Source: Bordetella sp. FB-8
GTDB lineage: Bacteria > Pseudomonadota > Gammaproteobacteria > Burkholderiales > Burkholderiaceae_B
Direction of reading: 5' to 3'
DNA: 64,000 nucleotides
Assembly (NCBI RefSeq): GCF_000382185.1
Contig: NZ_KB907784.1
Location: forward strand, 3,919,742 to 3,983,741
The first letter of the stretch is position 1. Every line of letters begins with the position of its first letter. Under the pieces are notes generated by a model. It searched no databases. It was not told the origin of the DNA and saw only the letters and a program-made list of their open reading frames with translations. Below are positions 56,722 to 64,000 of the stretch, piece by piece. The translations under genes were made by a program, and so were the position numbers.

Positions 56722-56910
56722 ATGTTTATGAACATTGCTGACAAAACCACGCAGGAACAGACTGGAAATTGCACGAGCCATATTCCCGGCACCTGCTCGC
56801 CAGCCAGGACGGTGACGATGCAGGAGGTTCAAGCCTGCCTTGAAATAAATGAACAGGTACGCAAAATTTTCATCGAAGATGTCGCCGAGATCGTAATTCC
56901 AATTAAATAG
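56722..56910 (+). CDS. small hypothetical protein (62 residues)
   Basis: A possible small gene between the virB6 terminator and virB8. The product has two Cys (NCTSHIPGTC) and a helical C-terminus (VQACLEINEQVRKIFIEDVA). It has no lipobox, so it is not an obvious VirB7. The ribosome site is weak. The surrounding region 56591-57103 shows nothing else except the terminator. Coding status is uncertain. Confidence 0.4.
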   Translation: MFMNIADKTTQEQTGNCTSHIPGTCSPARTVTMQEVQACLEINEQVRKIFIEDVAEIVIPIK

Positions 56911-57103
56911 CGATATTGACAAGCCGCCTCGCGCGCTTTAGCAACTCATCACGCAAACGCTTGAGCATCACCGCCTGCAATAGGTGCTTTGGCCGATAGG
57001 CCTGTCCGCTAGACCCATCCCCCACGCAATTCAGATCCTGACCAGTCTTCCCTGGCCGGGCGGCTTGCGCGCGCCATTTCATTTAACTCCACAGGATTCC
57101 AGC

Positions 57104-57811
57104 ATGGCCTCAGAAGATCCCAAGCTTTCACTCGATGACGAGCTCGCCCGCGCGCGTGGCCTCGAGCGCGACGTGATGACAGCCCTCATCTCATCGCGGC
57201 GCCTAGCCTGGCGCGTGGTCATCGTGTTCGGCGTTATCGCCATCCTCGCCATAGCCGCGACCATCGGAATGGAGCCCTTCAAGAAGGCGCCGCCGGTGCT
57301 CTACGCCGTGCGGGTGAACGATGCGACAGGCGACATTGAGAATTTCTCCAAGCTGGGCGACCCCAAGCAGAGCTACGGCGATCGCCTGGCTCGCTACTTC
57401 ATCAATCAGTACATGCTCATGTGCGAGGGCTACGACTACAACACCATCCAGCTCATGTACGACCGCTGCGGCCTCTTTAGCGCGCCAGACGTGCAGGATG
57501 CGTACCACAAGAAATTCACCGACTTCAAGGAACCGGACGGCACCGAACACGTAGGCCTGGACAAGCAACTGGGCAGCTGGGGCACCGTCAAGGTCAAGGT
57601 GCGCCAGATCTCGCTCGGCCCCAAGAACAGTGCCGTGGTGCGTTTCGAGACAACCACGACTGAGCCGAACAAGCCCCAAGAGGTTCGGCACCTGATCGCC
57701 ACGCTGGCATACCAGTACGTCAATTCCGATTTGACCGAAGCCGTCGTACGCGAGAACCCGCTGGGCTTCCAAGTCAATTCCTACAAAGTCGATGTCGAGG
57801 TGATGAAATGA
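57104..57811 (+). CDS. virB8: VirB8 T4SS inner-membrane protein
   Basis: A 235-residue bitopic protein. The cytoplasmic N-terminus (EDPKLSLDDELARARGLERD) is followed by one helix (AWRVVIVFGVIAILAIAATI) and the NTF2-like periplasmic domain (YFINQYMLMCEGYDYNTIQL, TLAYQYVNSDLTEAVVRENP followed by LGFQVNSYKVD). VirB8 nucleates the secretion apparatus. The ATG at 57104 follows CAGGA. Its stop overlaps the next gene as ATGA. Confidence 0.93.
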   Translation: MASEDPKLSLDDELARARGLERDVMTALISSRRLAWRVVIVFGVIAILAIAATIGMEPFKKAPPVLYAVRVNDATGDIENFSKLGDPKQSYGDRLARYFINQYMLMCEGYDYNTIQLMYDRCGLFSAPDVQDAYHKKFTDFKEPDGTEHVGLDKQLGSWGTVKVKVRQISLGPKNSAVVRFETTTTEPNKPQEVRHLIATLAYQYVNSDLTEAVVRENPLGFQVNSYKVDVEVMK

Positions 57812-58407
57812 ACAAGCAAATGATCGCCGAGCTGGCCGCGCGTCTGGAACAGGCGGGCTCGCTCTCCAATGCCGACCGGGTAGCGCTGCTCAAGGACATC
57901 GAGCGCTATGCGGCGCGTGATCTCTACGGCGCCGCGCGCCTGTGCAAGGACCACCTTCCCAAGGACGCCGATCTGCGGCTGCCGCGCATCGTGCAGTCCG
58001 CACCCCGGATCGCCAAGCACTTCGAAGAGCGCATGCATCGTCAACGCAGCGCCATCGACATGCCGCTTGAGCAGGACCGGCAGCTGCGCCAGCCCGAGGC
58101 CGGCCGCAGCTACACGGGCCCTGTCGTCGGCACCACGCCCAACTGCGTCGTGCAGTTGGACAAGGAAACAGGCGATTTCATCGTGCACCCGCGCAACAGC
58201 CTAGTTCGCGAGTTCGAACCGTCTGAGAAAGATGTCGATGTGGCCATCCGCTACCCCAGTGCCGCCATCGGCGGCGTCGGCCTGGTCAGGAGCGTGGAAG
58301 CCGCGGTGCAAGGCACGGCGATGGAAATGGGTATGTCCGCCTCGCACGGGCATGAACATTCGACCCGTGCCCATCACCTGACCCATTCCATGGAAATGAG
58401 CAAATGA
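57808..58407 (+). CDS. KfrB-domain protein encoded within the virB operon
   Basis: A 199-residue soluble protein. The N-terminal half is helical and basic. Residues about 105-150 (YTGPVVGTTPNCVVQLDKET, then GDFIVHPRNSLVRE) match the KfrB domain of IncP-type plasmids, a small beta domain known from plasmid KfrB and mobilisation proteins. The C-terminal tail is His-rich (HGHEHSTRAHHLTHSMEM). It is coupled by ATGA overlaps to virB8 before and virB9 after, so it is part of the T4SS transcript. Its role here is unknown. Confidence 0.65.
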   Translation: MNKQMIAELAARLEQAGSLSNADRVALLKDIERYAARDLYGAARLCKDHLPKDADLRLPRIVQSAPRIAKHFEERMHRQRSAIDMPLEQDRQLRQPEAGRSYTGPVVGTTPNCVVQLDKETGDFIVHPRNSLVREFEPSEKDVDVAIRYPSAAIGGVGLVRSVEAAVQGTAMEMGMSASHGHEHSTRAHHLTHSMEMSK

Positions 58408-59405
58408 TGCAAGGTATCCCCAAGCTTGCTTTTCGAGATGCCGAGGGTCTTCGGCTGGGCATTTCAAAGCATATTGCTATAGCCAGCCTGGTCATGGCCG
58501 TGAGCGCTCCGGCCTGGGGGCTGGATGTTCCCAAGCCCTCGCCCAGGGATTCCCGAATCCGCAGCACCGAGTACGACCCGTCGAATGTCATCCAGGTCAA
58601 TACGACGATGGGCTATACGACGCTCATCGACCTGGCCCCGGACGAAAAATACGTCACGCACGCTTTTGGCGATGCCAAGGCTTACGACTTTCAGACGGTC
58701 GGCCAGCACATCCTGATCAAACCGATCGCCGACCAGGCCGACACGAACCTGATAGTCATAACCGACAAGCGGACCTATGACTTTCGGCTCAAGTACAGCA
58801 AGGACGGCAAGCAGGATGGCAAGAATTCTGAAATGGACATCGTCCGGCTGAAGTTCCCGGATATTGATCTGAAACGAGCCAAGGACCTCGAGGCAAAGTC
58901 GCGGATGCACGAAGACTTCTCCACGTCAAACCTGGCGATCAACTGGAAAAGCTACACCATGAGCGGAGACATGGCGATCGCCCCGTCCTCGGTTTGGGAC
59001 GATGGCGCGCAGACCTTTTTCCGCTTCGCGCCTGGCCAGGATCTGCCGGTGATTTATTTCGTGGATCCGGACGGTAGCGAAGTCGTCACGAATCGGCACA
59101 TGATGGATCCGCAGACCATCGTCATGGAGCGCGTGGCCGCGACGTGGCACCTGCGGCTAGGAAATAAAGTGCTCGGCATCTACAACAGCAACGTATTGGC
59201 CCGTCCGCTCGTCACCCGCACGATCTCGCCGCAAATCGAGCGCGTCATTCGGCAAAAGCCCGAGGCATCACCCGCAACAGTATCTTCGGCGCCGACGGGT
59301 GCCCCAGCAGTTGCCGCGCCTTCTACCACACCTGACTACCCGGCATACCCCAGCCCGGCTGCCGCTTCGCCGGCGGCGCCTTACTTCCAGCAGGCCAAGC
59401 CATGA
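58404..59405 (+). CDS. virB9: VirB9 T4SS outer-membrane complex protein
   Basis: A 333-residue periplasmic protein. A signal-like segment SKHIAIASLVMAVSAPAWGL precedes VPKPSPRDSRIRSTEYDPSN and the N-terminal CagX domain (YDFQTVGQHILIKPIADQAD, NLIVITDKRTYDFRLKY). The C-terminal domain has FRFAPGQDLPVIYFVDPDGS and LRLGNKVLGIYNSN. VirB9 forms the core complex with VirB10 and VirB7. A Pro/Ala-rich C-terminal tail is added. The gene overlaps the genes on both sides by ATGA. No VirB7 lipoprotein gene is visible. Confidence 0.93.
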   Translation: MMQGIPKLAFRDAEGLRLGISKHIAIASLVMAVSAPAWGLDVPKPSPRDSRIRSTEYDPSNVIQVNTTMGYTTLIDLAPDEKYVTHAFGDAKAYDFQTVGQHILIKPIADQADTNLIVITDKRTYDFRLKYSKDGKQDGKNSEMDIVRLKFPDIDLKRAKDLEAKSRMHEDFSTSNLAINWKSYTMSGDMAIAPSSVWDDGAQTFFRFAPGQDLPVIYFVDPDGSEVVTNRHMMDPQTIVMERVAATWHLRLGNKVLGIYNSNVLARPLVTRTISPQIERVIRQKPEASPATVSSAPTGAPAVAAPSTTPDYPAYPSPAAASPAAPYFQQAKP

Positions 59406-60613
59406 GCTGGCTCAAAGGAAAGCGCAAGGCATCCAGGCCGGTAGATGCCGTCGATGCTATCGAAGCCGCGGGCCAGGATCGCGCGGACGTAGCGCTGGAC
59501 CACGAACCCGATTTTGAACCGGGTGAGGACAGAAATTCAGATCACGCTCGCCCCACGCTCGATGGAGTGCGCCGGCCGATGGCACCAGGCTCCAAAGTGT
59601 TCTTCGCCGTTATCGGATTTGGTTTCCTGGTTCTGATCTACATGCTGTTCTCGCGGTTTCTGCATGGATCGGAGCCAAAGAAGGCGAACAACCCATTCGA
59701 GTCCAAGATCGGCCTGGTCATTCCGAGCCTGAAGCTTCCCAAAGCCCAGGAACCTGCAGCGCCAGCGCCGAAACCGCCAGAAGTCCCGCCTATTCCTCTG
59801 AGTCCTGCGCTACCGGGTGCAACGGCCCTCGGCTTGACGGGTATACCTGCGCCCACCATCGATCCCATCGAAAAGCGGCGCCTATCCGGTGGTCTTCAAA
59901 GCAAGGACAACACCACGGCAAACGCGGGCGGACCGGCGCAACAGCCGTCCACCGCGCCCGTGCATGACAGCGGCCCCATGGCCAACATGCTGCAGCCGCT
60001 TCAGCTAAATGCCGCGCGGGCTGGGTTGGTGGGTAACCGGGATTTGATCTTGACCCAGGGTTCGATGATCGATTGCGTTCAGCAGACCAAGTTCGTCTCG
60101 GCGCAAAAGGGCATGATCACGTGCTATGCCCCGCACGACATCCTGTCTGACAGCGGCCGCGTGGTGCTGATCGATGCCGGCACGGTCTTTACCGGCTACC
60201 AACAGGGTGTGCTGACGCAAGGGGTGCCGCGCATTGCCATCGTCTGGTCCCGAATGGAAACCCCTCAGGGGGTCATCATCAGCCTAGATTCTCCCGGCAC
60301 GGGTCCGCTGGGCGAAGCTGGCCTTGACGGCGATATTGATACGCACTTTGCCCAACGCTTTGGCGGGGCGATCATGGTGAGCCTGGTCAATGACATCGGT
60401 AGTTGGGCCAGCAATCTGGGCCAGAACGGAAATACGTTCAATCTGGGGTCCACAGGCAATGCCGCCTCGTCGGCTGTTCAAACGGTCTTGAACAACTCGA
60501 TCAACATCCCGCCCACGATGTACCGCAACCAGGGCGGGCGAATCGGCATCTATGTGGCTCGCGATCTGGATTTCAGCACGGTCTACCGCCTCAAACCCGT
60601 CGGCAATCCCTAG
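59402..60613 (+). CDS. virB10: VirB10 T4SS core complex protein
   Basis: A 403-residue protein that spans the inner membrane (FFAVIGFGFLVLIYMLFSRF), has a Pro-rich periplasmic linker (AQEPAAPAPKPPEVPPIPLS), and a C-terminal TrbI/VirB10 beta-barrel domain (LILTQGSMIDCVQQTKFVSA, GMITCYAPHDILSDSGRVVL, IAIVWSRMETPQGVIISLDS, YRNQGGRIGIYVARDLDFS). It links energy from the ATPases to the outer-membrane pore. It overlaps virB9 by 4 bases. Confidence 0.96.
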   Translation: MSWLKGKRKASRPVDAVDAIEAAGQDRADVALDHEPDFEPGEDRNSDHARPTLDGVRRPMAPGSKVFFAVIGFGFLVLIYMLFSRFLHGSEPKKANNPFESKIGLVIPSLKLPKAQEPAAPAPKPPEVPPIPLSPALPGATALGLTGIPAPTIDPIEKRRLSGGLQSKDNTTANAGGPAQQPSTAPVHDSGPMANMLQPLQLNAARAGLVGNRDLILTQGSMIDCVQQTKFVSAQKGMITCYAPHDILSDSGRVVLIDAGTVFTGYQQGVLTQGVPRIAIVWSRMETPQGVIISLDSPGTGPLGEAGLDGDIDTHFAQRFGGAIMVSLVNDIGSWASNLGQNGNTFNLGSTGNAASSAVQTVLNNSINIPPTMYRNQGGRIGIYVARDLDFSTVYRLKPVGNP

Positions 60614-60738
60614 CCGGTCACTGCCGGCGTACTCAGACCCAGGCCGGCTTGTTCAGGCGCCGGCCTGGGTCATTTCCTTTTCGTCATGGCGTTGTGCCGG
60701 CCTCCCCAGCACGATGCACTGCCTCATTCCACATATCC

Positions 60739-61878
60739 ATGACTCCTCCCGCAAAAAGCGCGCTGCACTCGGTCTCGACCGACCCAGATGGGTGGCCCGC
60801 AAGCGGGCTACCCGGCGACGAATCGCTTCAGGCCCTGACCTCACGCGTAGCACCCACGCCCGCCGCACCCCATGCCGCTTCGCCTACCCGGCAGGACAAG
60901 GTGGATCGCTCGGTGACGCTGCGTCAGATGATGCGGCCGGTCGCAGCCTATATGGCCGATGAATCTGTGCGCGAGATCACCATCCCGCGGCCCGGCGACG
61001 TGTTCCTCAAGATCGGCGGGCAGTGGCAGTACTGCGCCGCGCCCGAGTTGACCTTTGACTATCTCCAAGGCCTGTCTGAGGCCATAGCCAGCTACAACAA
61101 GATGAACTTCGCACCCATCATGTCGCTCAAGCTGCCCGATGGGGAGCGCGGCCAGGTGATCAGACCGCCAGCGCTGATCGACGGCAGTCTTTCAATCAAT
61201 ATTCGCAAACACAGCACCACAGTCAAGACGCTCGAAGAGCTAGCGCAGGAAGGCGCATTTAGCGGCTGGAACGACAGTTCCAAGGACAAACGCAAGGAGG
61301 AAGACGAAAAGCTGTTGGCGTTCAAGGCGGCGGGCGATATGGTCGGCTTTCTGCATTACGCCGTGCAGATCCGCCGCAATATCGTGATCGGCGGCAAAAC
61401 CGGATCGGGTAAAACCACCTTTGCCCGCAGTCTCATCGAGCGGGTTCCGTTTCATGAACGCCTCATCACGATCGAAGACGTTCACGAGCTGTTCCTGCCG
61501 AATCACCCCAACCGAGTTCATCTGATTTTTGATGTCACGCCCGGGGCGCCAGTGTCGGCCAAGGACTGCGTGGCGGCCTGCATGCGGATGTCTCCCGACC
61601 GGATTTTCCTCTCCGAGCTACGCGGCCCCGAGGCCTGGGAATATCTGCAGGGACTCAATACGGGTCATCCAGGTTCGGTCACCACGACGCACGCCAATTC
61701 GGCAATCGACATCTATGACCGGTTGGCCATGCTGGTCAAGCAAGCGCCAGCCGGCCAGCAGATCGACCTGGACATCATCCGGCGCTATCTACTCTCGACC
61801 CTCGATATCGCCCTTTATTACGCCGACTACAAGCTGGTCGAGGTGTATTTCGATCCACATCGCGAGCGCATGCACTAA
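60739..61878 (+). CDS. virB11: VirB11 T4SS hexameric ATPase
   Basis: A 379-residue traffic ATPase. The N-terminal domain includes VREITIPRPGDVFLKIGGQW and IRKHSTTVKTLEELAQEGAF. Walker A is IGGKTGSGKTTFARSL, the Asp box LITIEDVHELFLPN, Walker B FLSELRGPEAWEYL, and the His box GHPGSVTTTHANSAID. The ATG at 60739 is preferred because the upstream frame lacks similarity. It is about 30 residues longer at the N-terminus than typical. It follows virB10 after a 125-base gap. Confidence 0.95.
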   Translation: MTPPAKSALHSVSTDPDGWPASGLPGDESLQALTSRVAPTPAAPHAASPTRQDKVDRSVTLRQMMRPVAAYMADESVREITIPRPGDVFLKIGGQWQYCAAPELTFDYLQGLSEAIASYNKMNFAPIMSLKLPDGERGQVIRPPALIDGSLSINIRKHSTTVKTLEELAQEGAFSGWNDSSKDKRKEEDEKLLAFKAAGDMVGFLHYAVQIRRNIVIGGKTGSGKTTFARSLIERVPFHERLITIEDVHELFLPNHPNRVHLIFDVTPGAPVSAKDCVAACMRMSPDRIFLSELRGPEAWEYLQGLNTGHPGSVTTTHANSAIDIYDRLAMLVKQAPAGQQIDLDIIRRYLLSTLDIALYYADYKLVEVYFDPHRERMH

Positions 61879-61900
61879 TCCGGCCAGGAGCCTTTCATTC

Positions 61901-62176
61901 ATGACCTTGAGCAAGCTGCCCGGCAAAGGCCGTGGCCACAAATCACTGGATCTGCGCAATGCCGACGTAGGCGAGGCATACATGAAGTTGCAGCAAGCCT
62001 ACATGGACGGACAGGATAAAGGCATGACTCCTGCCCAACTGTCCCACAAGCTCGAGCACATGAGACCGGCCGGCGCCGACCGGCACCTGCAGCTGGCCTG
62101 GGCAATTGCGAAGAAAGAAATCTTCGCGGACTACGAGCTTCCCGCTGCTGTAGCCCCGGCAAAGCCCAAGGCCTAG
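61901..62176 (+). CDS. small hypothetical protein after virB11
   Basis: A 91-residue helical, basic protein (GKGRGHKSLDLRNADVGEAY, MTPAQLSHKLEHMRPAGADR). No family recognised. It starts 22 bases after virB11 with CAGGAG upstream and is probably the last gene of the virB8-virB11 operon. No membrane segment. Confidence 0.65.
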   Translation: MTLSKLPGKGRGHKSLDLRNADVGEAYMKLQQAYMDGQDKGMTPAQLSHKLEHMRPAGADRHLQLAWAIAKKEIFADYELPAAVAPAKPKA

Positions 62177-62256
62177 CACCTTCCTTCTTTTCGCTGCTTA
62201 CCCCGCGCCTCGCAGTTGCTGAGGCGCAGGGATGCATTTTGCTTTCATAAAGGAGA

Positions 62257-63165
62257 ATGATCGTGGGAAAACGCTTTGGCGGCGCATGCGCCCCGGATTT
62301 TCAAGCCACACTCGATTTTTGCAATGAGATGTCGCAGAAAGTCCAATCCGCGCAAGAGTTCGAGGCTGCGTGCAGGAAGGTACAGCTCTTCCTGCCGGGG
62401 TTTGATCTGGGCACTATGCCGAATCACCTCAGCCGTTCCAGCCTTTTCGCTCCTGTCGCCAAGGGCGTGCGGACGTTTTACCGCCAAGCGGTAATGGTCA
62501 CGCGTTCGGACTGTGTGCTGGAATATACCGGCGAACAACTGGACGAAGCCGATGCTGAGATCATCATGGTTCTCATCTACCTTGCGCGCGTATTGCCGCT
62601 GGGTAGCCTCATTCCCTTGAATCGCTCCGTGGTGCTTCGCACGCTTTGTCGTGACGACGGACATACGCAATACGAATGGCTTCACCGGCGGCTCAAGGCG
62701 ATGCGTGAGGCCACATTCTTTCTCGAAGCAAAAAAGCGCGACGGGTCCACACGCTACAAAATCGGCGGAACAGTTTCATTCAATATTTTGAAGGAACTGA
62801 CCTACGACGACGAGGCCAACAGCTATAGCTTTGCGCTCGATCCGCGCTGGGTACAGCTATTCAGCAATCGAGAATATGCATTGCTGGACTGGGATAAGAA
62901 AATGCAGATCAAGCGCGGATTGGACATGGCCAAGACGCTTCAGCGCCTGATTGCAACCTCATCGGACATGATCCAACGCTTTCCATTAGAGCGCCTGAAG
63001 GCTCAGATGGTTTATGGCGGCCGCATGCGCGACTACCGAACTGCCCTGACTCGTGCGGCCGCAGAACTGATCCGCCTGGGCATCATCGCCAACGCAAAAA
63101 TCGAAATCAACACCCGGCAAGAAGAACAGCTGGTGGTGTGGTTGCCTGAGTTGGTTTCCGCATAA
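62257..63165 (+). CDS. trfA: TrfA-like plasmid replication initiator
   Basis: A 302-residue protein. The segment LGTMPNHLSRSSLFAPVAKG followed by VRTFYRQAVMVTRSDCVLEY is the TrfA-family signature (IncP and PromA plasmids), and winged-helix features continue (YEWLHRRLKAMREATFFLEA, VSFNILKELTYDDEANSYSF followed by ALDPRWVQLF). TrfA binds iterons and opens the origin with DnaA. The start may be ATG 62257 or GTG 62263; GGAG lies just before. Repeats at 63937 and DnaA boxes at 63897 support a role in replication. Confidence 0.85.
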   Translation: MIVGKRFGGACAPDFQATLDFCNEMSQKVQSAQEFEAACRKVQLFLPGFDLGTMPNHLSRSSLFAPVAKGVRTFYRQAVMVTRSDCVLEYTGEQLDEADAEIIMVLIYLARVLPLGSLIPLNRSVVLRTLCRDDGHTQYEWLHRRLKAMREATFFLEAKKRDGSTRYKIGGTVSFNILKELTYDDEANSYSFALDPRWVQLFSNREYALLDWDKKMQIKRGLDMAKTLQRLIATSSDMIQRFPLERLKAQMVYGGRMRDYRTALTRAAAELIRLGIIANAKIEINTRQEEQLVVWLPELVSA

Positions 63166-63187
63166 ATATTGCCACCAGGTTCGACAT

Positions 63188-63544
63188 ATGGATGAAAAGA
63201 TCATCTCACTGGTCACGGCGATGAATCGCTTCGGCTATATAACCAACGCATCCTGCCAAGGGCACGGCTGGCCAATGTCACGCGAGCCTTACGTCACTTT
63301 CACGTGTCCGCAGAGCCAGGTCTCGCGGCTTTCTCGTGCTCTGCGCGAAGATGCGCAGTCGCTATACCCTCGACTGTATTGGGAGTGGTGGGTAACAGGC
63401 GGGTTTGATGAGCATCACAACCTTTTCTACAGACTTACTACCGCCAATCCGAGACGCGCTTGGTTTCGGTGGTGTAGATCAAAGTTGGATGCCGATATTC
63501 TATTACTGCCACAGTTTGTGGAAATCGCCGTGGGCGATATCTAA
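63188..63544 (+). CDS. hypothetical protein
   Basis: A 118-residue protein of unknown family. MDEKIISLVTAMNRFGYITN, then ASCQGHGWPMSREPYVTFTC, suggests an alpha-beta fold with one conserved-looking Cys/His patch. It begins 22 bases after trfA. Its last 42 bases overlap the end of a gene on the other strand. No signal peptide. Confidence 0.6.
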   Translation: MDEKIISLVTAMNRFGYITNASCQGHGWPMSREPYVTFTCPQSQVSRLSRALREDAQSLYPRLYWEWWVTGGFDEHHNLFYRLTTANPRRAWFRWCRSKLDADILLLPQFVEIAVGDI

Positions 63545-63751
63545 AGGGGTAATTCCCGTTGCCTTCCAGGCGATAAATAAGACGATTGCCACGAGAGCAC
63601 CCCCGAGCATCAAAATCAATTTCTGTTTATCGGCGCTACGCTGGAATCCGAATGGATCTGTTGAGTTGCATTTGCCGCACTCTTTTGCTGTGGGGCTCAA
63701 AAGCGTATTGCAATCGAAACAGGGACGCAGGTTTTGCTGTTTGCCGGCCAT
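63503..63751 (-). CDS. zinc-ribbon membrane protein (small, hypothetical)
   Basis: An 82-residue protein. The N-terminal zinc ribbon has two Cys pairs (LRPCFDCNTLL and AKECGKCNSTD), followed by a membrane helix (KLILMLGGALVAIVLFIAW). The ATG at 63751 follows GGAG at normal spacing; two in-frame ATGs lie upstream. It runs against trfA and the 118-residue gene and overlaps the latter by 42 bases. Unknown function. Confidence 0.6.
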   Translation of the reverse strand: MAGKQQNLRPCFDCNTLLSPTAKECGKCNSTDPFGFQRSADKQKLILMLGGALVAIVLFIAWKATGITPLDIAHGDFHKLWQ

Positions 63752-63896
63752 GCTGGACTCCATGAGTGCGGTGTGAGCCATGGGTTATAACATCGTTAAC
63801 TCATCGATCATCGCCTCTGATCGCATCGTTGCCTTTCTCTTGCTCACCCCTTTGAGAGCTAGAGTAGACAACGGTCTTAGGCCTTAGCACACATTG

Positions 63897-63919
63897 TTGT
63901 CCACAATTTTTGTGGATAA
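63897..63919. other. DnaA-box pair, possible part of plasmid origin
   Basis: TTGTCCACA at 63897 and the inverted perfect 9-mer TGTGGATAA at 63911 are separated by five bases. The region 63782-63936 has no gene and is AT-rich relative to its surroundings. A DnaA-box pair just before direct repeats and after trfA is the arrangement expected for oriV of TrfA-type plasmids. Confidence 0.5.
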
Positions 63920-63936
63920 TTTGCATATCAATGAAG

Positions 63937-64000
63937 TCGGCATAGCGTCGCGCCCCTGGCCACGCCCAGCACCATCGGCATAGCGTCGCGCCCCTGGCCA
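63937..64000. repeat. 38-bp tandem repeats at window edge, iteron-like
   Basis: The unit beginning TCGGCATAGCGTCGCGCCCC is 38 bases long (63937-63974) and starts again at 63975. The second copy matches for all 26 bases available before the window ends. The array may continue. Iterons bound by TrfA are shorter (about 17-22 bp), but a 38-bp period could hold one binding core plus spacer. Confidence 0.6.

Noticed and set aside
56722..56910. VirB7 lipoprotein
   Set aside because: The 62-residue product has no signal peptide or lipobox Cys, so the role cannot be supported.
63937..64000. CRISPR array
   Set aside because: The repeated unit is tandem with identical internal sequence and a 38-bp period with no unique spacers in the visible part; no cas gene is in the window.

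Overview
The window is GC-rich, with gene content and order typical of a beta-proteobacterium of the Alcaligenaceae (Bordetella/Achromobacter type). Evidence includes the run xseA-exbB-exbD-lpxK-trm112-kdsB-adk, a DUF3579 gene next to argF, a TctC/Bug-type solute receptor, and many LysR regulators. I infer the lineage from protein recognition and gene order; the species is not identified.

Left part (1 to about 36.9 kb): chromosome. The first 11.8 kb is core: sodB (partial), xseA, a TolQ/ExbB-ExbD pair, lipid A and KDO genes (lpxK, kdsB), adk, an SDR dehydrogenase, murJ, an orphan FecR-like protein, rpsT, a DUF3579 gene and argF. An IS630-family element sits on the last bases of argF. A two-frame IS5-family element abuts it, and an identical copy lies 19.6 kb further on. 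Between the two copies are a small catabolic cluster (TctC-like receptor, LigI-like amidohydrolase, LysR), argG, an aldo/keto reductase, an operon of OmpR-type regulator, histidine kinase and the K+ transporter kup, a tonB-exbB-exbD operon, and accessory genes (MAPEG, MocR, GNAT, AhpD-like, SMP-30). Beyond the second copy are an amidohydrolase with a gene cut by the IS, a LysR gene, and a decayed stretch made of MFS-transporter and IS3-transposase fragments.

Right part (about 36,965 to the window end): an integrated mobile element. Its left edge is a 45-nt 3' piece of a tRNA-Val(UAC) gene on the minus strand, the usual scar left by integration into a tRNA gene. Inside come a structured non-coding region (candidate oriT), a ribbon-helix-helix protein, a nearly complete type IVb (thin) pilus operon (pilL, N, M, O, P, Q, R, S, V), a TrbM-like protein, and a VirB-type type IV secretion system (virB1-B6, virB8-B11). 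The T4SS cluster is interrupted by a Phd/VapC-type toxin-antitoxin pair and contains a KfrB-domain protein between virB8 and virB9. It ends with a TrfA-like replication initiator, followed at the window edge by a DnaA-box pair and 38-bp tandem repeats that look like the start of a plasmid origin. Relaxase, coupling protein, integrase, prepilin peptidase and the second att site are not in the window.

Reading: the element combines a conjugation channel, a mating-pair-stabilising pilus and plasmid-type replication with a tRNA-integrated state. It is either an integrative conjugative element able to replicate or an integrated plasmid. The most unusual local signals are the plasmid-type replication module in a tRNA-integrated element, a terminator-like hairpin inside pilS, the KfrB-like gene fused into the virB operon by ATGA overlaps, and a palindromic repeat inserted in frame in kdsB.
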